Shown here: positions 17,723 to 26,529 of the stretch, piece after piece | How positions within the stretch are numbered: position 1 is the first letter of the stretch | Layout of the letters: every line of letters starts with the position of its first letter | From: Maribacter ulvicola | Lineage (GTDB): Bacteria; Bacteroidota; Bacteroidia; Flavobacteriales; Flavobacteriaceae | Direction of reading: 5' to 3' | NCBI RefSeq assembly: GCF_900155985.1 | Contig: NZ_FTMA01000001.1 | Span: 1,488,001-1,552,000 of the forward strand | Length of the DNA: 64,000 nucleotides | Notes under the pieces: generated by a model | Told to the model about the DNA's origin: nothing | Database searches by the model: none | What the model saw: only the letters and a program-made list of their open reading frames with translations | Translations under genes and position numbers: made by a program

Positions 17723-19014
17723 TGTTTAAAGTTTCTAAAATAAATATGTTGGTACTTCTAAATGGAGCTTTAGCTTCATTTGGTCTCTATTTTTGTATGT
17801 ATGCTTTTAGAAAACCTTTTTCCGTAGCCACTTTTGATGGTGAAATGGTATATGGTATAGACTATAAGATACTTCTTATTCTAGCTCAAGTTATTGGTTA
17901 TATGCTATCTAAATTTGGCGGTATTAGGATAGTTTCAGGTTTAAAAGCCCAGAATAGAGTTGCGTATTTAACCACTATGATCTTATTCGCAGAGTTGACG
18001 CTCATTTTATTTGGACTACTGCCTAAACCTTATAATTTCATCCTCTTTTTCTTTAATGGACTTTCTTTAGGAATGATTTGGGGAATTACATTCTCTTACC
18101 TGGAGGGTAGAAAAATGACCGAAATACTAGGTATCATCTTGTGTTCAAGCTTTATAGTATCTAGCGGAGCCGTAAAATCTGTTGGGTTATGGTTAATGAA
18201 AACGTATACCATTTCAGAATTTTGGATGCCCGCCGCAACAGGTGCTGTGTTTTTACTGCCATTTTTTATCTGTCTCTATTTTTTAAAAAAGCTACCAGCT
18301 CCTACAGCAGAAGATATACAACTTAGAAAAAAAAGAAAACCCATGTGCGCAGCGGACAGAAAGCAAGTCTTAAAACGATTTTCATTTCCTATGCTAATTT
18401 TGGTGGTGTTTTATACGGCACTAACTGCTTTACGGGATTTTAGGGATAATTTCTCCAGAGAGTTGTGGGATAGTGTGGGATTCTCGGGAGATGCTTCTAT
18501 TTATACCCTGTCAGAACTCCCTATTGCAATTTTAGTACTCTTAATATTAGGCTTGTTTGGTGTGGTAAAAGGTAATTTTAAAGCATTTATAGGTTTTCAT
18601 TACCTCTTAATTTTAGCAAGTATGCTCATAGGTGTTTCTACATTTTTGTTTCAACAAGGTGTCTTATCTCCTGTATATTGGATGATACTTATAGGTTTTG
18701 GTCTCTATGCCTGCTATGTACCTTTTAATTGCATATTTTTTGATAGAATGATAGCTGCTTTTAAGATTGAAGGTAATGCCGGTTATCTCATTTATATAGC
18801 AGATTCCTTTGGTTACCTTGGTAGTATGGCGGTATTGCTCTACAAGAATTTTGGACAATCAAATAGCTCTTGGCTCCAGTTTTTTATGGGCTCAATATAT
18901 TGCATTGCTTTTTTAGGGGTAGGTATTTCTATGATATCAATGGTATATTTTCAAAAGAAATATAAAACCCAGAATTCTAATATAGATTTTAAAATACCGA
19001 TAGTAAATGGCTGA
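17722..19014 (+). CDS. DUF5690 family MFS-like inner-membrane transporter
   Basis: A 430-residue protein with about 12 hydrophobic segments and a cytoplasmic central loop (about 190-220, rich in Lys and Arg). It matches the DUF5690 group related to major facilitator transporters. Helix 1 contains YAFRKPF (Arg30, Lys31) and helix 7 contains ALRDFRDNF (Arg238, Arg241). These positions recall Arg45 and Arg269 of the glycerol-3-phosphate antiporter GlpT, which bind the phosphate group. The next gene overlaps by 8 bp and belongs to phosphonate catabolism, so import of an aminoethylphosphonate is a fair inference. GTG 17722 is the chosen start; ATG 17746 is an alternative. Confidence 0.8.
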   Translation: MFKVSKINMLVLLNGALASFGLYFCMYAFRKPFSVATFDGEMVYGIDYKILLILAQVIGYMLSKFGGIRIVSGLKAQNRVAYLTTMILFAELTLILFGLLPKPYNFILFFFNGLSLGMIWGITFSYLEGRKMTEILGIILCSSFIVSSGAVKSVGLWLMKTYTISEFWMPAATGAVFLLPFFICLYFLKKLPAPTAEDIQLRKKRKPMCAADRKQVLKRFSFPMLILVVFYTALTALRDFRDNFSRELWDSVGFSGDASIYTLSELPIAILVLLILGLFGVVKGNFKAFIGFHYLLILASMLIGVSTFLFQQGVLSPVYWMILIGFGLYACYVPFNCIFFDRMIAAFKIEGNAGYLIYIADSFGYLGSMAVLLYKNFGQSNSSWLQFFMGSIYCIAFLGVGISMISMVYFQKKYKTQNSNIDFKIPIVNG

Positions 19015-20164
19015 TTTAGATTATGATGTAGTAGTAGTAGGTGGAGGTGTGTTGGGAACCTTTCATGCCTATCATGCTATGAAAAAAGGACTTAGAGTTG
19101 CACTGTTAGAACAGGATAACATGCCTAAGAGTGCAACTGTTCGCAATTTTGGACAAGTAGTGCCTTCAGGTATGAATACCAAATGGCAAGAGTACGGTCG
19201 TAAAAGCTTGAAAACATACAAGAAAATACACGCTAAATTTGATATTACGGTACGGCAAGAAGGTTCTATTTATTTAGCAAGTGATGATGAAGAAGTTCAG
19301 TTAATTGAAGAGTTACGCGAAATCAATCGCGCCAATGATTATACTTCAATATTGTTTACAAAGTCAGAATGTCTTAGTAAATACCCAGGACTAAATGAGA
19401 AATATGTAAAAGCAGGTTTATTTTTTCCTGAAGAAATTACCGTTGAGCCACGAACTATGATCGGGCGCATGCATAAATACTTGAAGAAGAAAGGAGTTAG
19501 TATCTTTTACAGGGCAAAAGTTATTGAGTGTAATGCGCTAAGTAATCAAGTTAGTACGCAGTTAGCTAATGGTAGAATGTTATTATCATCAAAAGTGATC
19601 ATCTGTAACGGTAATGATTTTAAAACATTATATCCGCAATTGTTTGCAATGAGTGATCTAGAGATTTCTAAGCTGCAAATGATGAAAACAAAACCACAGG
19701 GTAATTATAAGATTAGTGGGTCAATTTTAACAGGGCTCTCCATTAGGCGTTATGAAGCATTTGCCGAGTGTCCGTCCTACTTAAAAATAAAATCCAGAGA
19801 ACCGCTGGATAGCCTTGAAAAGAAATGGGGTGTGCATATTTTATTTAAGCAGGCTATGGATGGTGGTGTAATACTGGGCGACTCTCATGAATATGCAGCT
19901 GCCGAAAATATAGATGACTTAGGTTTTGATCTCAATATGGAGATTGATAACCTGATGATCGACAAAGCAAAAGAGATATTTCAATTACCAACTTATGAGA
20001 TCGATCAACGCTGGTTTGGTATGTACTCCCAATGTAAAAATTCAGATATTTTTGAAAAAACTATAGATGAGAATATTCATATTGTCACTGGTATTGGTGG
20101 TAAAGGTATGACAGGTAGTGCAGGTTTTGCAAAACATAATATAAATCAACTTTTTAACATTTAA
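19007..20164 (+). CDS. phosphonate-associated FAD-dependent oxidoreductase (TIGR03364-like)
   Basis: A 385-residue DadA-like flavoprotein. The N-terminal dinucleotide fold is clear (DVVVVGGGVLGTFHAYHAMK, about 6-25) and the C-terminal FAD contact is HIVTGIGGKGMTGS (about 362-375). The length, NFGQVVPSGM near residue 46 and the neighbours fit the group of FAD oxidoreductases found beside phosphonatase genes; members of this group are reported to oxidise N-methylated 2-aminoethylphosphonate to phosphonoacetaldehyde. Start ATG 19007 overlaps the transporter gene, and the HAD hydrolase starts 2 bp after its stop, so the three proteins are made together. The substrate here is inferred from family and context. 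Confidence 0.82.
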   Translation: MADLDYDVVVVGGGVLGTFHAYHAMKKGLRVALLEQDNMPKSATVRNFGQVVPSGMNTKWQEYGRKSLKTYKKIHAKFDITVRQEGSIYLASDDEEVQLIEELREINRANDYTSILFTKSECLSKYPGLNEKYVKAGLFFPEEITVEPRTMIGRMHKYLKKKGVSIFYRAKVIECNALSNQVSTQLANGRMLLSSKVIICNGNDFKTLYPQLFAMSDLEISKLQMMKTKPQGNYKISGSILTGLSIRRYEAFAECPSYLKIKSREPLDSLEKKWGVHILFKQAMDGGVILGDSHEYAAAENIDDLGFDLNMEIDNLMIDKAKEIFQLPTYEIDQRWFGMYSQCKNSDIFEKTIDENIHIVTGIGGKGMTGSAGFAKHNINQLFNI

Positions 20165-20165
20165 C

Positions 20166-20849
20166 ATGCATACAATTAAATTAGCCGTATTTGATATGGC
20201 AGGTACGGTTGTCAACGAGGACAATGTCGTGTATAAAACACTCCAAAAAGCCATTAATGAACGTGGGTTTCAAGTAAGCCTAGATTTTGTTTTAGAACAT
20301 GGTGCCGGTAAAGAGAAACATCAAGCAATTAAGGATATCATAGCTGCCGATATTGGTACTGTAGATGCGGCTATGCCAGCTTCTATTTTCAAGGATTTTA
20401 AAAAACTATTGATTACAGCCTATAATGACCTAAAGGTTACTAGTTATGATGGAGTAGCGGAATTGCTGTATACTTTAAGGAATAAGGGGATTAAAGTAGC
20501 CCTCAATACCGGTTATGATACTAGCACCGCTCAATTGTTGCTTGATAAAATGAATTGGAATGTGGGAAAAGAATATGATGTGCTTGTTACGGCAGATGAT
20601 GTTGTTCTGGGTAGGCCCAATCCAGATATGATCGTGGAAGCTATGAGGAAATTAAATGTGCAACAACAGGAGTTTGTATTAAAAGCAGGGGATTCTATCA
20701 TTGATATTGAAGAGGGGAAAAATGCCAATTGCGGTGTAACTATAGGTGTTACAACAGGTGCGCATACCCGTGAACAATTGTTGAGCGCTCACCCTACATA
20801 TGTATTAGATAGTTTGACCGGTTTAATGGACTTAATTACCTATGGTTAA
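20166..20849 (+). CDS. phosphonatase-like HAD hydrolase (TIGR03351-like)
   Basis: A 227-residue HAD-superfamily enzyme. Motif I is FDMAGTVV with nucleophile Asp10. The cap contains HGAGKEKH (residues 45-52), which lines up with the G-x-x-K-x-x-H pattern around Lys53 of Bacillus cereus phosphonoacetaldehyde hydrolase PhnX, so Lys49 could form the Schiff base. Motif II is ALNTGYD, motif III includes GRPNPDM, and motif IV is KAGDSIIDIEEG. The expected reaction is phosphonoacetaldehyde to acetaldehyde and phosphate. It is shorter than PhnX (about 267 residues). The last gene of the transporter/FAD/HAD operon. Confidence 0.82.
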   Translation: MHTIKLAVFDMAGTVVNEDNVVYKTLQKAINERGFQVSLDFVLEHGAGKEKHQAIKDIIAADIGTVDAAMPASIFKDFKKLLITAYNDLKVTSYDGVAELLYTLRNKGIKVALNTGYDTSTAQLLLDKMNWNVGKEYDVLVTADDVVLGRPNPDMIVEAMRKLNVQQQEFVLKAGDSIIDIEEGKNANCGVTIGVTTGAHTREQLLSAHPTYVLDSLTGLMDLITYG

Positions 20850-20893
20850 TTGTATAAATAAAATTAGCTAAATATTTTTGAAATCATAAGCTA

Positions 20894-20931
20894 TTGAGAA
20901 CCATAGGTATTCCTAAGGTTCTCGATATTTT
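20894..20931. terminator. terminator between convergent genes
   Basis: GAGAACC (20896-20902) pairs with GGTTCTC (20917-20923) and TAGG (20904-20907) with CCTA (20912-20915) around a 4-base loop, with one A-A mismatch. T-rich sequence follows on the plus side. It lies between the stops of the HAD hydrolase and the XRE-cupin regulator. Confidence 0.7.
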
Positions 20932-20940
20932 ATTTAAGAA

Positions 20941-21507
20941 CTAAATAAAGAAGTACAATACCAGCATGGTAGCTGTGCTATTACTTCTATTTTCGGGTAC
21001 ATGGGCAATTCTGCCATCAAAGAAAATAGAATCTCCTTCCTTGATAAGAACTTCTTCTTCTCCTATAAGGTAGTAGCATTCTCCAGAAAGCATATATTTA
21101 AATTCATAAGCATCCGTTATTACTTTCTCTCTTTTAGAGTTTGGGTGCACGTGAAGTAAAACTGCTTCAAAACCAATACTGTTCAGTTGCTTTCCGAAAA
21201 TATAGGAATATGAAAACCCAACGGCATCATCTTCTTTTTCAATCAATGTATTGTCCTCTTTTCGCGAAACTATAAAGTTAACTCCGTTAGATTGTGGTAG
21301 TCCGCCAAAGAAATCCGTTACCTCCACATCCAAAGAACTTATAATTTTTAAAAGAACGGGCAAGGAAGGTATTGTTCTTCCGTTTTCTATTCTAGAGATA
21401 AGCCCAGATGTTACTCCGGCTCGCATGGCAATTTCACTAATTGTCAATTTTCCGTTTTTACGAATCTCTTTAATCCGTTTTCCTATTCCAATAAGGTAAT
21501 CATCCAT
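20941..21507 (-). CDS. XRE family regulator with C-terminal cupin sensor
   Basis: A 188-residue regulator. An N-terminal helix-turn-helix (about 8-62, IGKRIKEIRKNG, then ISEIAMRAGVTSGLISRIENG) is joined to a cupin domain (about 110-185, LHVHPNSKRE, FKYMLSGECYYLIGEEEVLIKEGDSIFFDG). Such proteins sense small ligands and repress or activate adjacent catabolic operons. It sits between the two halves of the phosphonate locus and is transcribed away from the second SusCD operon. The 258-bp divergent region holds a tandem palindrome that is a good candidate operator. TATGTTTG (minus strand, 21532-21525) fits a -7 box. Confidence 0.9.
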   Translation of the reverse strand: MDDYLIGIGKRIKEIRKNGKLTISEIAMRAGVTSGLISRIENGRTIPSLPVLLKIISSLDVEVTDFFGGLPQSNGVNFIVSRKEDNTLIEKEDDAVGFSYSYIFGKQLNSIGFEAVLLHVHPNSKREKVITDAYEFKYMLSGECYYLIGEEEVLIKEGDSIFFDGRIAHVPENRSNSTATMLVLYFFI

Positions 21508-21619
21508 TCATACGTGTTCTCCTACAAACATAATGAAAAATAAAATTTATTGGATTATAGTTTATTGAGCTGCGCTGAACATTGATTTTCACGGGACTTA
21601 ACATAAAACTTACGTTTTG

Positions 21620-21627
21620 CATATTTG
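21620..21627 (+). promoter_or_regulatory. possible -7 element of the second SusC operon
   Basis: CATATTTG resembles TAnnTTTG; the same octamer lies upstream of the phosphatase fusion at 8381-8388. No clear -33 TTG is found at the usual distance, so this is a tentative call. GATATTTG at 21721-21728 is an alternative nearer the gene. Confidence 0.35.
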
Positions 21628-21636
21628 TAAATAATA

Positions 21637-21658
21637 TTTAGCTAACTTTTAGCTAACT
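21637..21658. promoter_or_regulatory. tandem 11-bp repeat, candidate operator
   Basis: TTTAGCTAACT occurs twice without a gap (21637-21647 and 21648-21658). Each copy contains the perfect palindrome TTAGCTAA (21638-21645 and 21649-21656), with centres 11 bp apart, about one helical turn. It lies in the divergent region between the XRE-cupin regulator and SusC, just downstream of a -7-like sequence, where a bound repressor would block transcription. Confidence 0.6.
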
Positions 21659-21765
21659 TTTCACTTATAATGGTTGCAATTGCTTAATATTTATAAGTAG
21701 ATTCATTCAGTTTTCATTTAGATATTTGCCAAACTAACAAACAAAAGTTTACAAATACGAATAAA

Positions 21766-24700
21766 ATGAAAAGAACATTACTTATTACAATGGTTGCTGT
21801 TTTGGCAAGTTTTGTAGCACATTCCCAATCTGTTTTTACAGGGGTCGTGTTAGATGAAAACCAAGTTCCACTGCCCGGCGCAACCGTAGTAGTGAAAGGA
21901 ACAACGAACGGAGTTGCCACAGATTTTGATGGTAATTTTAAAATTGAATTAAAAAATTCAAACGAGATTTTAGTGATATCTTATATAGGATACATTAAAC
22001 AAGAATTTGAAACAGCCAATAAGCGTACCGGGAGTTTTTCTTTACAACCAGATTCACAGCAATTAGATGAGGTTGTGGTAACGGCATTAGGTATTGAAAG
22101 GGAAAAGAAGTCTTTAGGGTATGCTTCTCAAGAGTTGGATAACGATGAGGTTGTTCAGGCGAGAGAACCAAACCTTTTGAACAGTATGTCAGGTAAAGTT
22201 GCCGGTTTGCAAATTACCAACAGCCCTACAGGGTTGGGTGGTTCTGCCCGAATTTCTATACGTGGCGATGCTTCTTTGAACATTAATGGTAACTCGCCAT
22301 TGTTTATTGTAGATGGTACACCTATTAGTAATGAAATTGTTGGCTCTAGCGGATCGGGTACGCAAAGTGTAGATTATGGTAATGGTGCTGCAGAAATAAA
22401 TCCGCAGGATATTGAATCTATTAACGTATTAAAAGGTCCGGCTGCTGCCGCACTGTACGGGTCAAGAGCTGCGAACGGTGCCATAATTATTACTACCAAG
22501 AAAGGAACATCTCAGAGTAGTAAATTGGGAGTGTCCTTCAATACTGGTATTACTATTGAAAATGTATTGATGTTGCCAGATTGGCAAAATGAATACGGTC
22601 AAGGGAACAACCAACAGTTCTCTTTTGTAGATGGAAGTGGGTCTGGTATTGCCGATGGTGTTGATGAAAGTTGGGGACCAAGATTGGATACGGGGCTTAT
22701 GATTGCGCAATTTGATTCTCCAAGAACAGACGGTACTCGTGGTGGTGATACTTTTGTAAGTGATGCCGATATAATTCCAACCCCTTGGGTATCTCAACCT
22801 GATAATACAAAAGATTTCTTTGAAACCGGTATTACCAAGACCAACAGCATCGCTATTTCTAAAAGTGGCGAAATGGGCAACATGCGTTTGTCTTTTCAGA
22901 ATTTAGATCAAGAAGGGACGTTGCCCAATACAGATCTAAGAAGAAATACTTTAAGCTTTTCTGGTACCATGAACGTATCGGATAAAGTGAAGGTAAATGC
23001 CAATATGAATTATGTAAAAACCGATAGTGATAACAGGCCTGCGGTTGGCTATGGTACTGAAAGTATTATGTATCTATTTATTTGGTATGGCCGTCAATTG
23101 AATACCAACAACCTTAGAGATTACTGGCAACCAGATTTAGAGAGTACACAGCAGTTCAACTACAACTACAATTACCATGACAACCCTTACTTTACCATGT
23201 ATGAAAATACAAATGCGCAAGATAAGGACCGTATGTTCGGTAATGTGAGCCTTACCTATGACATCAGCGAAAACTGGAAGTTATTACTACGTAGCGGGCG
23301 CGATTTCTATAGGGATTTTAGAGTTCGTAAAAGAGCTTTTAGTACACAGCGTTTTCCATTTGGAACCTACCAAGAGGATAATATTTTCTTTGAAGAAAGT
23401 AACTCTGATTTCTTATTAAGTTATGATAAGGACTTTGGTGAAAAGTTCAATTTAAATGTCTCTGCTGGTGGAAACCAATTACGTCAAAAGCAAGATTTTA
23501 CTAAAAGTGTTGCACCACAATTAATTAATCCTGGGGTGTACTCTTTTAACAATAGTAGACAGGCGGTACAGGTAAGTTCTAACAATAGCGAAAAGCGCAT
23601 CAACAGTTTATATGGGTATGCACGATTTAGTTATGACAATGTATTGTTTATGGATGTTACCGGTAGAAATGACTGGTCTAGTACATTGCCAGAAGGGAAC
23701 AACTCTTATTTCTATCCGTCGGTAACACTAAGTGGTATCGCAAGTGATATGTTCCATATGCCAGACTGGGTAACTTTTGCGAAAGTAAGGGCTGCTTATG
23801 CTGAAGTAGGTAATGATACCGATGCATATAGATTACGTAGCTTTTACCAAAATGAGACTCCGTTCGATGGTTCTACGCCAATTTTAACGGAATCTTCTTT
23901 GATACCGAATGCTGATTTGAAACCGGAGATTACGGGTTCTTATGAATTTGGTTTAGACCTGCGATTTTTACAAAGCAGAATCAATTTAGACCTTACGTAT
24001 TACGATAGTTCTACAAAAAATCAAATTATCAATATTAGTACTGATATCGCTAGTGGTTATAGCAGTCAGCTGATCAATGCCGGTGAAGTACGTAACTACG
24101 GTTTTGAGGCTATTGCGAACTTTGTTCCTGTACTTACAGATAATTTTAAATGGAGCTCTACTTTCAATTTTGCTAGTAATAAAAGTGAAGTGACCGATTT
24201 AGGCGATGATATTCAGTTTACTTTGACCGAAGCGAACGGGGCATATATTCAAGCGCGTGAAGGTGGGTCTATCAGTGCTATCTACGGTAGAGGTTTTCAA
24301 AGGGTAGAAGATGAGAACAGTGAATATTTTGGTCAAATGATCATTAACAACCAAGGTATTCCTGAGCGTACCGATGATTTGGTATACCAAGGTGATTATG
24401 CGCCAGATTTCACTCTGGGAATGCAGAATACGTTCAAGTATAAGAATATCGATTTAGGTTTCTTGATCGATACCAGACAAGGTGGTATCGTAGTTTCTAG
24501 AACAAAAACCATTGGTAGTACTTCTGGTCAACTACAGGAAACAGTAGAAGGAAGGGAAACAGGAATCGTAGCGGAAGGTGTTGTAAACACCGGTACTTCA
24601 GAGAGTCCCAATTATGTGCCAAATACCTTAAATGTAGATGCTAGGACATATAACAACAGATACTACGAAAGAGATAATGTTGAAGCGGCAAAGTATGATG

Positions 24701-24945
24701 CCTCTTACACTAAACTTCGTGAGGTTTCTTTAGGGTATTCTTTCCCACAGAAAATGATCAACCAACTTCCTATTACCAATGCAAGAATTTCTGTAACGGG
24801 TAGAAATTTGATTTTATGGACAGATAATCCGCATTTTGACCCTGAAACTGTTGGGGTATCTGGTGGCACGCTTCAACCGGGTATTGAGAATATGTCTTAC
24901 CCTAGTTCACGTTCGTTTACCTTAAATATACAGGTTAATTTCTAA
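21766..24945 (+). CDS. SusC/RagA TonB-linked outer-membrane transporter
   Basis: A 1059-residue TonB-dependent receptor. It has a signal peptide (about 1-20), a carboxypeptidase-D-like domain (about 22-95, FTGVVLDENQVPLPGATV and GVATDFDGNF), a plug (about 105-240, DEVVVTALGIEREKKSLGYA, NPQDIESINVLKGPAAAALYG) and a barrel ending in NIQVNF. Unlike the first SusC it has no STN domain, so it is not expected to signal through FecR; the adjacent XRE-cupin protein is the likely regulator. It heads an operon with SusD, phosphoesterases and PbfA, which points to uptake of a phosphonate- or phosphate-bearing ligand. Confidence 0.95.
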   Translation: MKRTLLITMVAVLASFVAHSQSVFTGVVLDENQVPLPGATVVVKGTTNGVATDFDGNFKIELKNSNEILVISYIGYIKQEFETANKRTGSFSLQPDSQQLDEVVVTALGIEREKKSLGYASQELDNDEVVQAREPNLLNSMSGKVAGLQITNSPTGLGGSARISIRGDASLNINGNSPLFIVDGTPISNEIVGSSGSGTQSVDYGNGAAEINPQDIESINVLKGPAAAALYGSRAANGAIIITTKKGTSQSSKLGVSFNTGITIENVLMLPDWQNEYGQGNNQQFSFVDGSGSGIADGVDESWGPRLDTGLMIAQFDSPRTDGTRGGDTFVSDADIIPTPWVSQPDNTKDFFETGITKTNSIAISKSGEMGNMRLSFQNLDQEGTLPNTDLRRNTLSFSGTMNVSDKVKVNANMNYVKTDSDNRPAVGYGTESIMYLFIWYGRQLNTNNLRDYWQPDLESTQQFNYNYNYHDNPYFTMYENTNAQDKDRMFGNVSLTYDISENWKLLLRSGRDFYRDFRVRKRAFSTQRFPFGTYQEDNIFFEESNSDFLLSYDKDFGEKFNLNVSAGGNQLRQKQDFTKSVAPQLINPGVYSFNNSRQAVQVSSNNSEKRINSLYGYARFSYDNVLFMDVTGRNDWSSTLPEGNNSYFYPSVTLSGIASDMFHMPDWVTFAKVRAAYAEVGNDTDAYRLRSFYQNETPFDGSTPILTESSLIPNADLKPEITGSYEFGLDLRFLQSRINLDLTYYDSSTKNQIINISTDIASGYSSQLINAGEVRNYGFEAIANFVPVLTDNFKWSSTFNFASNKSEVTDLGDDIQFTLTEANGAYIQAREGGSISAIYGRGFQRVEDENSEYFGQMIINNQGIPERTDDLVYQGDYAPDFTLGMQNTFKYKNIDLGFLIDTRQGGIVVSRTKTIGSTSGQLQETVEGRETGIVAEGVVNTGTSESPNYVPNTLNVDARTYNNRYYERDNVEAAKYDASYTKLREVSLGYSFPQKMINQLPITNARISVTGRNLILWTDNPHFDPETVGVSGGTLQPGIENMSYPSSRSFTLNIQVNF

Positions 24946-24975
24946 GAGTAGAAGAAACTATAAAATAAAGAAATC

Positions 24976-26529
24976 ATGAAAAAAATACTATTATTTATAT
25001 GTTCCTTGGTACTGGCAATTAGCTGTACCGAAGATTTTGAAACCATCAATGTCAACCCAAATTACCCTGCTTCTGCAGCTCCAGGCTTATTATTACCGGG
25101 TGTACAAAGAGAAATGGCCTACAATTGGGGCGGTCAAGGTTGGGAAGAAGGTTTTACCGTGGTGCAATATGGGGCAAGACTTCAATTTACCAGTGGAGAT
25201 ACTTATAACTGGTCTCCTTCTGGTGATCCTTATAATGACGCATATGCATCCTTACGTGATGTAGAAAATATTATTAAGGATACGGAGGCTAACGAAAATG
25301 CACAGAATTATTACGGCGTTGCCTTGGTAATGAAATCTTGGATCTATTCTTATGTTACTGATGCTTACGGAGATGTACCTTATTCTGAGGCTACCATGGG
25401 TATTGAAAATGGTAATGTAACCCCTGCTTTTGATGCACAAAGTGCTATTTATGCAGGTATTTTGGAAGATTTGGAAACTGCAAATACGGTTTTGACCAAT
25501 GCCGATAATATCTCTGGTGATATCTTTTACGATGGCGATATTGCAAAATGGAGAAAGTTTGCAAACTCGTTAAGACTTCGTCTGCTAATGAGAATCAGTG
25601 ATGTGGATAATGCAACTGCCGTTGCAGGAATGACCCAAATTACAAGTAATCCAACTGCGTATCCAATTTTTGAGAGCAATGAGGATATGGCTTTCGTGGA
25701 ATGGAATTCTGATAACCCACAACCAAAATATGAAACCCGTAGTGGTAGTTTTGATGAGGTTCGATTAAGCCAAACTTTAGAAACTCGTTTAAAAGATTTG
25801 AACGATAATAGGTTGTATGTTTTTGCACAGCCTACTACAGCTTCTGAAAAGGGAATTTTCTCTGAAGATTTTGATGATTACGTTGGTATGCCTAACGGAT
25901 TGGATGATGAGGCTGCATTAGGCTACAGTCCGTCTGGAAACCCAGATGAGTCTGGATCTAACTTCATTTCTAGGTTGGGCATATTGCTAGGTTGTAGAGC
26001 ATGTAATCCAGAAGAAGCTTCTGCTACAGCTTCGCATACCATAATCATGAGTTATTCTGAATTACAGTTTATTTTGGCGGAAGCGGCAGAAAGAGGATTT
26101 ATCTCTTCTGGTGATGCGGCAATGTATTATGAAAACGGAATTAGAGCTTCTTTTACATATTACACTGAAAGAGTTGCTGCTGGCGGATGGTCAGATATTG
26201 CGAATGCCATGCAGGCTACAGATTTAGATGGGTATGTTGCTCAGGCGGATGTTGCACTTACTGGTGCAACGGATGATAACTTGGCTAAAATTGCCCTTCA
26301 AAAATGGATCTCTCTTTTCTACACAGGTTTTGAAGGATGGTCAGATTGGAGAAGAACGGGTATGCCAGAGGTTGTTCCTGGTCCTGATGCTGTAAACGAT
26401 GGTAGGGTGCCGGTACGTTTTCAATATCCTAATGCTGTGAAATCTACGAACAACGAAAACTATAATGCCGCTGTTCAAAGTATGGGTGCAGATGATATTA
26501 ATACCAAACTTTGGTGGGATGTTGATTAA
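24976..26529 (+). CDS. SusD-like outer-membrane lipoprotein (SusD-like_2 type)
   Basis: A 517-residue surface lipoprotein with lipobox AISC (Cys17). It begins TEDFETINVNPNYPASAAPG and contains YSYVTDAYGDVPYSEA (about 119-135), KWRKFANSLRLRLLMRIS (about 192-210), SYSELQFILAEAAERG (about 356-372) and FEGWSDWRRTGMP near the C-terminus. These are marks of the second SusD family, which pairs with SusC proteins lacking an STN domain. It follows its SusC by 30 bp. The next gene starts 11 bp before its stop. Tryptophans around residues 51 and 75 could serve ligand binding. Confidence 0.93.
   Translation: MKKILLFICSLVLAISCTEDFETINVNPNYPASAAPGLLLPGVQREMAYNWGGQGWEEGFTVVQYGARLQFTSGDTYNWSPSGDPYNDAYASLRDVENIIKDTEANENAQNYYGVALVMKSWIYSYVTDAYGDVPYSEATMGIENGNVTPAFDAQSAIYAGILEDLETANTVLTNADNISGDIFYDGDIAKWRKFANSLRLRLLMRISDVDNATAVAGMTQITSNPTAYPIFESNEDMAFVEWNSDNPQPKYETRSGSFDEVRLSQTLETRLKDLNDNRLYVFAQPTTASEKGIFSEDFDDYVGMPNGLDDEAALGYSPSGNPDESGSNFISRLGILLGCRACNPEEASATASHTIIMSYSELQFILAEAAERGFISSGDAAMYYENGIRASFTYYTERVAAGGWSDIANAMQATDLDGYVAQADVALTGATDDNLAKIALQKWISLFYTGFEGWSDWRRTGMPEVVPGPDAVNDGRVPVRFQYPNAVKSTNNENYNAAVQSMGADDINTKLWWDVD

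Noticed and set aside
26465-26518. Upstream in-frame extension of the phosphodiesterase lipoprotein
   Set aside because: It lies inside the SusD gene and would place 18 residues before the signal peptide; ATG 26519 gives a proper lipoprotein signal.
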